From Sipunculus nudus (taxonomy: Eukaryota > Annelida > Sipuncula > Golfingiida > Sipunculidae), in NCBI GenBank assembly GCA_026874595.1, contig CM049316.1:15259839-15323838 (forward strand): DNA of 64,000 nt, written 5' to 3'. Below the pieces are notes generated by a model. The model was not told the origin of the DNA. It searched no databases and worked only from the letters and a program-made list of their open reading frames with translations. A program made the position numbers and the translations under genes. Below, piece by piece: positions 1-12,480 of this stretch. Position 1 is the first letter of the stretch; each line of letters opens with the position of its first letter.

Positions 1-184
1 AAGTGCTACAACGGAGGGTGTCCCTGAATACGTGCTGTCGCGTTGTGTTAAAGCAATCAATGTGAAAATATTTAGCTTCTTTAGCATTTAGTAAAGTGCC
101 GTCAATGCACACGGAAGTGGTCAAAGAAAACGCAGAGAGTCTACATTCGGCAGTGGTTTGACAAAGGACGTTGAACCAATGATC
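1..184. other. no recognisable feature (left edge)
   Basis: Sequence before the first LINE fragment. I see no gene or repeat structure I can name. It may be the 5' part of the adjoining LINE remnant. Confidence 0.3.
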
Positions 185-812
185 ACTGAATCTTTCAATT
201 ATATGGACTCTTTGAAGCTAGGAACATTTAATGCAAGGGGCATTATGCCTAGTGCTCCTTTTATATCTGAAAAGTATAATATTGATTTGTTCGGTATATG
301 TGAGAATTGGTTGTTCCCGCACAACCAGTGTTTTTTTAGACAGTATTCATACTGATTACATGTTTTACTCAAAATGCCAGTTTAGATTTGACAGACTATT
401 GTACATGGGGTAGAGGTGGGGTAGCAATTTTATGGAAAAAGCGTGTGTCGTTACGTGTAGCCCCTTATCTTCCATTCGGAGTGATAGAATCATAGGTGTT
501 CAAATCGATTCCATTAATCATCAACAGCCACTATTTATCTTAGTGGGATATCTTCCTAATATTAATCAGGGAAATTCCATGTTTATTCATTGTGTTGAGA
601 TATTAATAGACTTGTATAACGAATATGAATCTTTTGGCACTGTGCTGTTTAGAGGTGATTTTAATTGTGAAATAAGCGGCTCTATGTACACTGAGGAGAA
701 ATCCTCGCATAGTGTTGTCCTTCAAACGGCTTTAGAGAGAGTGGGGTTACTATCAATCACGTCACGTTTGTACCGGTCCATTTTATACATACGAATTGTT
801 GAAATTACATAA
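185..812 (+). pseudogene. LINE endonuclease fragment (degenerate)
   Basis: Broken reading frames on the plus strand look like the apurinic/apyrimidinic-type endonuclease of a non-LTR retrotransposon. Near 200-320 the frame reads LKLGTFNARGI followed by DLFGICENWL, the usual N-terminal strand and metal-binding E region. Near 410-440 a second frame reads GRGGVAILWKK. Near 640-670 the frame reads FRGDFNCEI, matching the GDFN motif of these nucleases. The frame changes several times and there are stops, so it is a dead copy. The protein would nick target DNA during target-primed reverse transcription. It appears to be a different LINE from the one that follows, because that one has its own endonuclease remnant. 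Confidence 0.7.
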
Positions 813-1479
813 AATTGTTGAACTTAATATTAATGGGAAATTGTGGAGGTGGATGAAGTCTTCGTGCAGTGATATTTTAAGTTGTATGCAACTTTTTCAG
901 TTCAGGTTTTGTCGATCGGTCAGAAAGCTAGGATTATTTACCGGTTCGTGTACGTTTTCGTATATTTGAACTCTTTAACTGACCTTGAACTTGGAGCCAT
1001 CTTATTTGGCAAACTCATGACACGGATCCCCCTGTAGAATGTACAGACTGGTTCAGATTACTGGTTAATACCGCATTTTTTCTTCTTTCAAGTGTATGAT
1101 GTTATTGAAACACTCTCATAATGCTAAATAAGGATAATTACCCATACTACTCATATTATTTTTATCGAGTTGGTTCTTGGTTCTTGATTGAGATATTTTT
1201 TTATATTATTATACTTATATTGTTCTCTACTGATATAATTACTATTCGAATAAAGTAGATTTATACTAATAGCTGAATCACACAAATGGTACAACAGTGG
1301 ACTCAGTTTGTAGATTAATTCAGGGCCTATATGGAGTTTTAGTTAAGCTCTATAACAGTATTCACAGCGCTTTCACCTTTATTTTTCTATTGTGTTCATG
1401 TTGTATGATTGTTGGTCATCATTGAGTTTATCGTTAACATTTCCATATTGTTATATTATATAAAATGATATACTCTTCG
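813..1479. other. AT-rich spacer, nothing recognised
   Basis: No frame longer than noise, no repeat I can name and no splice-like exon. It separates two LINE remnants. Confidence 0.4.
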
Positions 1480-4137
1480 AACAATCGGAGGAGGAAATAA
1501 AGCTATCTATGTACCTTGTATTAACTGTAACCTGGTTTGGTAGCAAAGTGGACCAAACTTGTATATGATAACTAGTCCCTGGCGGACACTCAATCAGACA
1601 TGTTCCTAGAGTAGGTAATAAAGGTGGCACTGTGTTACTTATATGTAAAAGTGTCCGAAAACTTTTATTAGAAGTGGTGATTTCAAACAGTTTGAACACA
1701 TGGATTGTGATGTTAAAGTTGGTGGATTGACTGTACCCCTAGCGGTGATTTACCGCCCTGCATTCTTAAGGTAACGGGTTAAAGAAGAATATTTTTTGAG
1801 ATGATGAGTGGCCGTCATTCCTGACTAGGTTTACAACAGTTTAAAAAAACAGTTGTCATTTTAGGTGATCTAAATTGTCCTTAATACACACACTACCTGC
1901 ACCAAGAAAAGCATGTTAAGCGTAAGCTTGAGCGTAAGAGGCGAGAATCAGGGCTGACCGTTGACTATGAGATATATAGAAATCTATGTGCAGTCATGCA
2001 TCGTCTCCTCAGACAGACCAAGTCATCCTACTATGAAAACAAACTGGAGGAATGTGGTCATGATAAAAATACATGAGGATCACAAAACATCTCTTGGGGG
2101 ACAGTCCTTGTCTGCTTCTACCTAAGGGTCCAGCAAGAGAACTTGCACCAAGGTCTTTATCATACAAAACATAGATACCATCAGGAGTAATCTACAGCCT
2201 AATTCCAATCCAGTCATGGGTACACAACACGAAAATTCAGGAATAATCCATCCTTTATATGTACCTGCTACGCAGGAAGAGAGATACTATTATCAGCAAA
2301 TACCCAGACAAATCTTGCGATCAAGATCCTAGAGATGTTTAAATGAACTTTTATAACCAAGATCATTAATACGTCCGTGGGTACAAGCTATGTTCCTAGA
2401 TATTTCAAGTGTGCTCGTATCGGATCATTTTAAAAGGAGCCAGAGCTTGATCCTGATGTGCTAAACCATTATAGATCCCTGTCCAACCTCCCATTCGGTC
2501 TAAAGCCCTAGAAAAGGTTGTTGATTCGCGCCTTGAGCGGCACATTTCAACCAATAATCTCCCTGAGATCTTTCAATCAGCCTATAAGAAAGACCACTAA
2601 GCTAAATCTGTCCTGTTCAGTGTACAAAATGATATTCTAAAATTACTTTACCAAGGCCGTGCATCTGTGCTCGTTCTTCTTGCATTGTCATCTGCATTTG
2701 ACGTATTGATCATAAGACACTGATTTACGTCTCAACCATGATTTTGGAATTTCTGGGAAAGCACTGACATGGCTGACATCATACCTCACTGAAAGACATC
2801 AGACTGTCTGCATTGATGATCAACAGTCTAAACAAGTACTGATGAGGTAAAGTGAATCCCAAGGGTCAGTTTTTGGCCCTAAGAACTAAATCATGTACAC
2901 AAAACCACTTGGTGATATAATCATGAACCAATGCATACAGTATCATTTTTACGCAGCTAACACAAGTATACCTTTCATATAAACTAAATGATAGTGCAAT
3001 TCAACTAGAAATTGTCTCTTGTTTAGAAAATTGTTTGGTAGAGATTAACACATGAATGCAAAGATATATGTTAAAACGGAATGGCAATTAGACGGAGGTC
3101 TTCTCCTCCAAACACTATGTAACAGATTTAAACACTTAAGCCCTCAATGTGGCTAATTCATTGGTCTCTCCTAAGTTCAACTTAAAATCTTGATGTTGTG
3201 TTTCATAGTACTATGAATATGAAAAAACAAGTGTATTGAATATGCAGAGCAGGTTACACACAATTACGTAAGACTGGACGTATTCGGCACTTCCTGAATG
3301 AAAATGTCAGAAAGTCGCTTGTACATGGACTATATAGTTACATCTCGACTAGACTATTGCAATGCCCCTCTGTATGGATTGCTTAGTTTTTAGATTGATA
3401 AATTACAGAGAGTTCAAAACACAGCCGCACGTATAGTCACAAGAATAGTCCGTCACTGTCAAATAACTCTGGTTTTAACAGAATTATATTGGCTCCCTAT
3501 ACATAACAGAATACAATACAAACTTTTGGCGCTTACTTATAATGCCCTGAATGGTCAATCACAAAAATATATCAGCGATATGTTAAATATATATAGGCCA
3601 GCTAGATCACTTCGGTCAGAAAATTTTTTAACATTTTCAAAACAAAAATACGGACCAAAACTTATGGAGGAACGTGTTTCAGTTATGCTGCACAAGAGCT
3701 CTGGAACAAACCTCCTAGGGTTATCATAGAAGCAAAAAAAAAAAAAAAAAAAAAAAAAATAATAACTTTCTCGTTTCAAGAAGATACTTAAAACTTATTT
3801 TTTAAGCACCACTTTGAACCTACACATCTGCAATCATTCATGTATATCTGTGCGCATGTGAATCGATATGTTTTTTTAACCAATTTTAACTTTACTACTT
3901 CTAACAGTCTTCTTATTTCTTAGCTGTATTATTCACCATTGTCTAGTCTAAAGAGTTCTTAGTACTTTTAATGTTTAATTAGTTTATACTGCATAAGATT
4001 TAGTCATTGTATGATTTGTATTTTGAAAATCAGCTATATATGTTTTATGTTTATTATTTTATATGAAATGTACATTGTAAAGCACTTTTGAACACTATTT
4101 GGGTGAAAAGAGTGCAATATAAATATAGAATAATTTA
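1480..4137 (+). pseudogene. CR1/L2-like LINE, degenerate, with 3' tail
   Basis: Conceptual translation in shifting plus-strand frames gives the order of a CR1/L2-type non-LTR retrotransposon. An endonuclease remnant lies about 1,490-1,880. A linker containing IDTIRSNLQPNSNPV lies about 2,160-2,220. The reverse transcriptase spans about 2,400-3,300, with SNLPF, FQSAYKKDH, a degraded motif A, LTWLTSYLTERHQTVCIDDQ and QGSVFGP. The C-terminal thumb spans about 3,340-3,720, with LDYCNAPLYGLL, KLQRVQNTAARIV and YNALNGQSQKYISDML, ending in RPARSLRSEN. A run of 26 A lies at 3,734-3,759. The tail near 4,075-4,137 (tgtaaagcac...gagtgcaatataaata) matches the usual 3' end of this group. Frameshifts and stops throughout show it is inactive. 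Confidence 0.82.
3734..3759. repeat. poly(A) run of 26
   Basis: A homopolymer of A inside the LINE just after the thumb-domain frame ends. It precedes the LINE 3' tail, so it is more likely an expanded A-run or internal insertion than the terminal tail. Confidence 0.9.
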
Positions 4138-4144
4138 ATATAAA

Positions 4145-4360
4145 GAAAAATGGAACACCTTGTCTTAGTCCTCTTCCTAAAGGAAAATACTCAGTTGTAT
4201 GACCATTGTTAATTACACAAGCTGAAATATAAGAGTAAATTATTTTGACCCAAGAAATTAACATTGGACCAAAATGTTATATTTCTTAAGTTTTAAAAAT
4301 AAAATCCCATTCCAAAGAATCAAAAGCTATTTAATAATCAATGCTAATTAGGATTCCAGG
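4145..4360 (-). pseudogene. RT fragment of an L1-like LINE
   Basis: Minus-strand translation contains ISWVKIIYSYISACVINNGH, then TTEYFPLGRGLRQGVP, the well-known RT segment (palm motif B region, RGxRQGxP) of L1-like elements. Further upstream on the same strand a degraded frame reads AFDSLEWDFIFKTL, the motif A region. Only about 70 residues survive. A scrap resembling the thumb of the neighbouring CR1/L2 element (PKYIRDILNIS) lies on the plus strand near 4,447-4,480. Confidence 0.7.
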
Positions 4361-5592
4361 TGATTTCCCATGTTGGTATACTCAAGTGTATTTATAATAG
4401 TTCTGACTGCCTCTCCAATATATCGACCTTTTACGTATGCTCATTCACCAAAATATATCAGAGACATATTAAATATATCCATAAAATAAGCCAACTGGTA
4501 AATGGCCTGATATACCAGTACCGTTGTTAAAAACTCCCCCCCCCCCCAAGTATTTTGTTAATTCACGACAAAAATTCCAGTGCAGCATTGGTCCAGCGAA
4601 TTAAGTCACGACGAAAAAAAATAGTTTCATACCATTAGTCCAGTTTCTAATGTTCAGGAGTATCTATGGATTATCGATCATGATTATTATTTTTGTGATG
4701 GTAAACGTGATAAAATGAAGATTGCATGTTTGTCCCCATTACGAGCCTTAGCATTTTTTGTAATATCCATATTAGGGTCGAAATGTCTCCAACATATATC
4801 TCAAATACTAACCACAGTATCCATAGAAAAACTTCCGTAACGGTATTGATATTTTACTCTGTTTACGTTTTCGTTAATTTCGACTATTTTCACCTTAATA
4901 TCACAAAAAAAGTCAATCAGTGCAGAAATGTACAATATCTATAGTAAGATTATGTTTTATTTTCTGAAGCTGATACTCTGTCTGGTGTTATAGGTGCATG
5001 CAGTTGAAAAAAAAAATCCCCTGCAGTACCATGAGCAGACCTACCTAGCTGGCTTTTCCACGGCCCGGTTCTTCCAGTATAAATGTTTAATGGATCTTTT
5101 TATTAAAAAAAAGTGCCCGTATGCTTTGAACATTTACACTAGTTAAGTCAACTTGTATGCTAGTTCAGATTCTCGGACGGTATCTTGGAGCCCCGGGCTG
5201 CAGAGATAGGTCTTTGACAGTATTTCGGGAGGCCCGGGTAAATGACTGTCGCAACCGTTCAAAGAAACTTTTGAAGGTGTTACTTACTTTTTCCGACTTT
5301 GATTACTCTTTTTCACCAGAGCTCTATCGAAGCTTTCAGCATTTTTAGGCATAAGAGACCTTTTTAAAATAAGTTTCCTCATTCAGAATCTCATGGTGAT
5401 GTTTTCCATATAATTTTGAGTTACATATTACTATTACCTTCGCCAACTTATGGTCCACCCGAGCGTCACAATCTGTCAAAATTTTCAGCTTTTCTCAGCA
5501 ACAGTTGGACAGATTTTTGATAGCTTTCAGGAACTTTGCATAGGTATGCATGCTACTGCATGTATAAATTAATAGCTACCCTGTTCAGATAA

Positions 5593-5594
<2 letters not shown>
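4361..5594. other. no gene recognised
   Basis: AT-rich sequence with small open frames only. A poly(C) run lies near 4,538-4,547. Apart from the LINE scrap noted in the previous entry, nothing is supported. Confidence 0.4.

Positions 5595-5643
<49 letters not shown>
5595..5643. repeat. (TA)n microsatellite
   Basis: About 24 uninterrupted AT dinucleotides. Confidence 0.97.
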
Positions 5644-5646
<3 letters not shown>

Positions 5647-8600
5647 GAATACTCTATGAGGCATTGAAAAGATAATACATTTTTAAAGCTGTCCTTGTGG
5701 TATGTGCACTCTATGTAGGTCTATAATGTCCATGTAAAATATGTTATTTCATTTATAATTGAGCATTTAACTTATTTTCTGTACCTCAATGTTTCTTATT
5801 GTTATTTTTACAAAAGATTTTTAAACATTCCTTGGTACCACAATAATCATACCCTCCTCACCCCCATCCCAACCCATGTCCCTTTCTCTCATAAAAGGAC
5901 ATATGCAGTGAAGGGACACTTTGCTATATCCTGTAGGTGTCCCCTCACGACAGGTACTGCTGTACTTTCTCTTCTTGCGCATATCGCAGTTTTATTAATT
6001 CTTTTGGGTAAAATGCAATTTAGGTGTGACTTCTACTGGCGTTTATATTTGGCTATTCTGTCTTATTAGCCTATTAGCCTGTATTATTCTAAATATTTCT
6101 TATCAAAGGCTGCGCATATTACCATCACGACATAAATTTGGCACGCGTGTTGTCATCTCGCTCTAATTGAAATGTAGTTTCCGTTACAAGTTAGATAATA
6201 TTAGATAATGATTATTCTATTTGACTAATTACCAGATTAAGTATATTTTAATTCTGGGCATCTCTCTCACTTTCTCCCCCTCCTACCCCGCGCCAATACA
6301 AAACCCTATCTTATTAATATGCCACGCATTTCTGCAATCTTTTTATGGTCCGTTATAATTACTAAAAATGTATCAGCATGAGGATGGAGAAAATATGTTT
6401 AACAGTTTAACGTTTCATTTTTTTTTTAAAAATCTCGTTCGTTTGTAGTATCTTCCGACTATTGGTCTCACATTTGGCCAACTGATGTCAGGACATTCGG
6501 ACGTTCCAATTCACTGTGCCTAAAAACTGCACAAACACTTTTAAGATATTTGAGTAATACCTTTAATTATTAAAGCAAGGACAAAATACCATTAGTGTCA
6601 CCACACAGATGCAGATCCCAACCTCATTCTAAGGTTTCCTTGAGAAAGGATATAAAAAATACCTGAATTTTCTTAGAAATTATTTGAGAAATATACAAAA
6701 AGTTACTTGATCATGACATCAAGATTGCCTGTCCTTTTGCAAAGAATCTCATCAGTATAGTGATGAATACACGGCTTCTTGCACAGACTATGAATTCTGG
6801 AGGATTTGGCCGTTCACATGAGCCTGGTAAACAGTTTAACATTTTTTACAAGTACATTTCTCCTCACCAGGAAGTTACAGGCATGATCTGTATTTGTGTT
6901 ATCTAAGTTCATCTACTCTGGCCCGGCCGAGGTTGTGGTTATTCGTGTCACCTATTATCATGGTAGTTATGAAATTTGCCGATCAGTGGCAGAATTATAA
7001 CATCGGTGCGAATGCATTCAGTCAAGAATTATTATAGTATTCATGATATACAGAAGACGATGTCCCGCGTGTAAAACCATATCAAGGATTCGACCCTGTC
7101 ACTGCAGGTTGTACTCAAGGTTCTGAAGAGACGCCAATCGAGGGCGAGTGTTGTGTTTTATTATACATCCACCAGGTGGCGATCGAAGTGTTATATTTTT
7201 CTCTCCTGTGGTTTAACTATAAGCAACTTTTCGCACAAAGTTCAGGACAGATTTGAAATTTGTGGTAGGAGAGGGTTACACCAAAAATCAGTCAATTGAG
7301 ATCGATTTAATTTGGATGATTTTCTAATTTTTAACTCGAGATTTTATATGCACAATTGTGACAAAGGGTGATTCCTTGGTCCAGGTACAGGTCAGCTCAC
7401 CATGCAGGTGAAACCGCATCGTATTGCAGGATTTAACCTCGAATAAAATACAACTTGATATCTAAAGTTTAAATCAACAAAAATGGCTAAATCGCTTTCC
7501 AAATTTAGAATGGTAGTTTTACTTAGTTGGTATACTGCCAGTCCCAAGGAAGCTCCTAAGGAAAGATATGGAGAGTTGCTGGCTACTAACTTCGCCATTG
7601 TTTATGCTTATGGGCAGATTGGATTTCTTGCAGTATTACAGAAGCGTGATACTCTAAACAGGAGAGCTGGATTAAGAGATTCTGGCAGGGGAGGGGGGTC
7701 CAGGTAGCCGTGCGACTACATAAATCTAGTTAAACTCTGATTAAGTAATAGCAGATTGGTATAGATGGTAATTGGTCAAAGGACTGGAAAATCAAATCTA
7801 AAAAAAAAAAAATCAATAAAAAAAAAAAAAAAAAAAAATCAATGAAAGGACATTACATATGTGACTTAGTGAATATACATTGGACTCTTGATTGACATTA
7901 TCAATCTTAGAACGTTTTGAGTCATCCGTGGTAGGATGCATTCGGGGTCTGTTTCATTCGCCAGCAAACACAATACCCGGGGGGGGGGGGGATTTTAGAT
8001 CAAATAAACTTTTATTTGACCATTCAATAATTGAGCAAGCAATAATCTAACTTACTATGACAGGCACTGAGGTCTTTGGTGCGACTGGATCAGATGTCAA
8101 GATGAGTTTAGATTAGGGTGCTTCTGCAAAGAATGTGTAGGCTGAGTTTCAGAGGCAGGGGCGGATATACAGTCTTAGAAAAAAAGGAAGCGGGTTGGGG
8201 GCTCAACACCATGGCACAGTTGAGCAAGTAACTTTCCGTGTATATTATTCTATTTCCCAGATTTTTTCTTTGAAAAAAAAAGAGTCAGCGGGTCCCTATA
8301 CGACCCCTTTAAATCCGATCCTGTGAGTGAGTGAACAATGGAGAGCACAAGGTATCAAATAGGGAGGACGGGAGAGGCTTGGTCCTCTCCCCGCTGAATG
8401 GATTTTTTCCTATTATTAAGCATCCCGGGATGAGGGTTATAGGGATAGATGAACTTATTTCTCAATTAAAATAGCTTTTATAAAGGCATATATATATATA
8501 TATATATATACACCTCACATTAATTCCACAGAACATATTTATATTTTATTTTCAGTTAGGAAAATCACTTGTACAAAATGAATAAATATAAATAAAGACA

Positions 8601-8764
8601 AATATCATAATTGCTGGATCAAACTAAAGAAATGTAGAACCATCAATAAACAATACATTAATTACAGTATATGCAGAACGTAAATGTTTCGCAGACACCT
8701 CAGCCCTCTAATGATATGTTATGCAGTTCAAGTATCCAGGGATGTCTCCAGGCCAACGCCGATA
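5644..8764. other. intergenic, no gene recognised
   Basis: I see no conserved frame. The stretch holds A-runs near 7,801-7,838, a G-run near 7,979-7,990 and a short (TA)n at about 8,488-8,510. A short open frame near 7,483-7,707 on the plus strand overlaps an equally long frame on the other strand and has no recognisable domain. Confidence 0.45.
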
Positions 8765-9955
8765 TTACATCCTGAGGATCGACCTAATGTCTCTGTGCAC
8801 TGACATCAGTGCCAGACCATGCAGTGGGTCATTTCATTCCCCATATAATATTGGACCGCAGCCTGTTCTTAATAAGCTTCAGAGTGCTGTTGGAGCGCTC
8901 TGCGGTACAAATAGTAACAGGTAGGACCCTTATATAATGCTGAGAAGTTCCCTAATGAACAGATGCTTGTGGGTATGCCGCAAAGCTGCAGATACAGAAG
9001 CGGGTCAAGGGGGAGGGTCCAGGGGGTCTAGACCCCCCACCCCCTTTTCCAGTCGCGGAAACCTTTTATTAAGGGTTTCAGACCAATTTGTGCCGCCTGG
9101 ACACCCCCCCCCCCCTTTTCTGGCCCTGGGGAAATTTTTCAAAAAGTTTTTTCCTCCAGGGTTAGACCCCTCCTTTTCCCAAATCCTGGATCCGCCCCTG
9201 ATATGGTGTCTTCGGTAAGCTGTCTGCACCTGCTGCAGTGCTCTGCTTTCTCCATTTCACTTGCCAGCTGTGGAACTCGCTCTCTACACTGCCTGGGAAA
9301 GAGAGGTCTTCTCTGTATAATTTTGCAAGTGATGATAACCTGCTCAGCGTCTTCAGGAGTAAAGGACAGTATGGCAGCAGACACAAGACAAAGTCCCTGT
9401 GTAGCCTGGACTAGGTCAGCATGGCAAACCTTGTCGATCGTCAATGCCACGAGAACATAGTCCAGTAACGGAATTGTGAGGACACGTTTGTAATATCCGT
9501 TTGAAGTTTCAGCTGGAGTGTTTGTTCTTTGGCGCTTTCTACCACACCGCCTGGCGGGTATCACTAGCTCTGTTCCCATGTCTTCGCAAATCCTGTCCAT
9601 CTTCTTAAACCATTCTTTATGGTGTTTATCTACATTTTCCCTGACATTCTGCAGGCTAACTCTAAGAGTGCCTTTGCCATCAGCTGCCTCCCTGATGTCT
9701 CTGGACTCTGCCTGTAAAATGTGGATGACAGCTATTGTGTAGCTGTGGACCCTCTGGGCAACTACCGACGCAACAAATTGCGGCGATGTGGCGGCATGCA
9801 GCAAGGACCTGGCATCTGTGACTTTGTCGGTGGACCACTTCTGAAATTCTTCCTGGATTGTCTTCAAGCAGTGAAGCAGTGGATATACAAAATCCAGGCA
9901 CTGACCCAATCTGGTACGTGGCAGGTCTTCTGTTTTGGCCTGGTACTTGATTCTG
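8765..9955 (-). pseudogene. hAT-superfamily transposase fragment (THAP12/ZMYM-like), broken
   Basis: The minus strand encodes the C-terminal half of a domesticated-type hAT transposase. From about 9,920 the frame reads TRLGQCLDFVYPLL, where relatives have TRWVxR, then VASVVAQRVHSYTIAVIHIL. Next come the helix with LQNVRENVDKHHKEWF, the CGRKRQRTNTPAE segment, and YYKRVLTIPLLDYVL. These match the order in the PRKRIR/THAP12-like family. At about 9,200 the frame is cut by a small MITE. Beyond the MITE the C-terminal dimerisation region resumes in other frames (LRHTHKHLF, STLKLIKNRLRSNI, GLALMSVHRDIRSILRM), with a stop at 8,765-8,767. The N-terminal half is not recognisable. Frameshifts and the insertion make it a pseudogene. 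Such proteins normally bind transposon ends and cut and join DNA in the nucleus. Confidence 0.82.
9005..9200. mobile_element. short MITE with 'ggggcggatccagg' ends, copy 1
   Basis: A GC-rich 196-bp block inside the hAT pseudogene. Its right end reads aaatcctggatccgcccctg and its left end (caagggggagggtccagg) is an imperfect inverted match. A second copy with the same right end lies at about 62,255-62,440. I could not find a convincing target duplication. Non-autonomous; no coding capacity. Confidence 0.65.
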
Positions 9956-12239
9956 GTTGAGTGGCCTGGATGGCATTTTCATGTCCCTTCTGCCGTTGGG
10001 GATGAACATGTTAAAATTTCCTCTCTGCGAGGTTAAACTGGTGGGAACGTCTAATGCCTAACAGCATACAAGGCACATAGAAATCTCCATCAGCCTGTAA
10101 ACTGTACTCTAACTAGCTGTACATCTGCAACCAGCTTGCTTGGAAATGCCCCAGACAGCCACATTTCTCTGCTCTCCCTTGGAACTGGAAGTTTCGGGAT
10201 AGGATGTATACTATAAAGGGATTTGTAAGGTTCTGAAACCTCTGCTTACTGGTCAGCTTACACCATGTCTCATGCGATGCTTAACTGGCGATGTCAGCAT
10301 GTTCCTGTATCACAGAGAAAGAAAATTATATCAACCATCATTATATATGCTAGTATTTCTTTTCGAGTCGCTGATGCTGGAAAATGCTTGGCAAATCTTT
10401 CTCTTCAATTGATTTGCAAAATCTGAGGACCAAACCCTTTCAGATGGCTAAACTTGACAGCAACATTACCCGGGAAAACACTATTTCCATCAACACCTTG
10501 TGTGACCCATTAAAAGCCCTATCCCCATGATTTGCATAATTTATAAATAAGGCCACACAAAATGAACATTCTCTTGGAATAAGAATATAATGCAAGCGGA
10601 TGTATATTTTCCTTTTTATTGACCGATCAGCTTGCCAACAATTTTGCAAGCTCTCCAGGGAATAAAAACAAATAGACATAATAGGACCCTTCAATTTTGT
10701 TAAAGTTGCATAATTATAATCAAAACAAACTTTGGCAACAGTGATCCGTTCAATACGTTATTGTTGTTGGTCGCGTTTATCAAGAGGCAGATACTAATAA
10801 CCTATTTTTTTCAGAACGAGGTGGTGACTACCTCTATTAAAATGTTGATTGTGTTTTGTTATACATTTGGTTGGGATAACACCTATTTATAAGCCTCTTT
10901 TATGAGGCTGGCCGCTAGTCTATAAATCAATCGGCAGATGGCAGCAAAGGACGTTTACATAAATGGGCTGAATGGCGCGTGTCGTTAGGTTCATGAACTG
11001 AATTTAACTTGATCAGCTATACTGTTCATACTATACTATTATTTTGCTAAATATCTACCATTAATAAGTAGAAATAGGTGAGCATTTGGAGAATGTTAGG
11101 TGTTTTTTTTTTGTCCTTTTCGGTGCTTTTTGGTCCTTTTCGGTTACAAGTCTGACCGAGAAAACTGTACATACATTTATCAGGTGTCTTGCATATTGGT
11201 TATGTGAACATACTTAGATTTTGTTAGCGTTATGGTTATAGGGGTGTTGTAGGTAACATCGTGGATTAGGTACGGCTATGATGAAATTGCCCAGAGCTTG
11301 GTAAAATTCATAGTTATCGCTTCCCATAATAGAGGTAAACATCTCAAGGCCATTTAAGGCAGACGTGTGGGGGAAGATTTCAGTAATAATACTTTTTATA
11401 TCTCATCTTAGCTTATTGAATTTCAGGTTCAACACATCGGTTTCATTTTAAATAAATTTCAGTGGGCAAGAGTTGCAAGTCTGATTCTTAACTGGTATGT
11501 CCTGTGATCGAACTATTTACCTGATTCGATTAGTATAGGTCGTGTCACTGTGAGCTGGTTCTTAAACTTGCCATATTTTTTCTTACGTGAAAGCGATGGT
11601 TGTTTTAGGTTCTAAGTTTGGAATCAGGGTTGCCGTTCGTGTTATGCAATTCTTGCAGCCAGGGCTTTTTAAAGTGCAATATGAATAATAGTGGGTTGTT
11701 TTAATAAAATATAGCTATTGTGAATTATAATTGTAAGCGAGGTTAATATTTATTAAATTACAGTGGCATAGGATGGAGTCATTTGGAAGGTTATTGCTTC
11801 TTATCCATTTTCAGATAAATACGGTAATATGCTGATACTGATAAGTAATCTTTCCAGTTCCCCTGTTATTGCTAAATTGCTTTTGCGTCTATGTACTGCT
11901 TGGAAATGTATAAAACATTAGTTCATTAGTAACTGTCCATTACTGACATGGAGGCACGGCTGAAGCATTTATCAATATCCAAAGTGTAATGGCCCAGGTT
12001 TCACAAATATAGTTGAGTATTGGTTTAATCTTTTCTCGAACATTTTGTCGAATATGTTGCAAAATATATTTATATTAATACTGCATCCATTTAGAGAATT
12101 ACCAGTGTATTTTTAGTGTCCAGTCATCACAGTATTTGTCCAGCTTGGAGGGACATGTCTAAAGACCATTCTTTGATATAGATATGAGAATAACAATAGG
12201 CAAAAGGCAGACAGCTGACTTATTTCTGATATAGTGTGC
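9956..12239. other. intergenic, no gene recognised
   Basis: No supported gene. Frames just above 9,955 may be more of the hAT pseudogene, but I could not recognise the residues. Confidence 0.4.
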
Positions 12240-12480
12240 CAGTGTTTTTTATTCGAATGGTTTTGGCAGATCGTTGATAAATATACCGAATAGTGTAAAC
12301 CTCAAGACGGAACCTTGTTATACGCCTACAGTTGTCACGATATTTTTTATCAGCCCATTAGAAAGTTTTATCTTTTATTATGTTAAGAAAGGTGTTGCTT
12401 ATATTGTACTGGATCCATTTATATAGTGGTCATCATGCCAAACTGTGTCGAATGCCTTTTGGAAATCAAACAAGGGACCC
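12240..12480 (-). pseudogene. LINE reverse-transcriptase scrap
   Basis: On the minus strand, near 12,470, the frame reads FQKAFDTVWHD, the catalytic motif A of non-LTR reverse transcriptases. After frame changes, near 12,270-12,330, it reads QGSVL...LFGIFINDLPKPF, the motif B region. About 80 residues survive, with stops. Confidence 0.65.

Noticed and set aside
9203-9960. Plus-strand frames opposite the hAT pseudogene
   Set aside because: They are shadows of the minus-strand transposase frame, which carries the recognisable residues.
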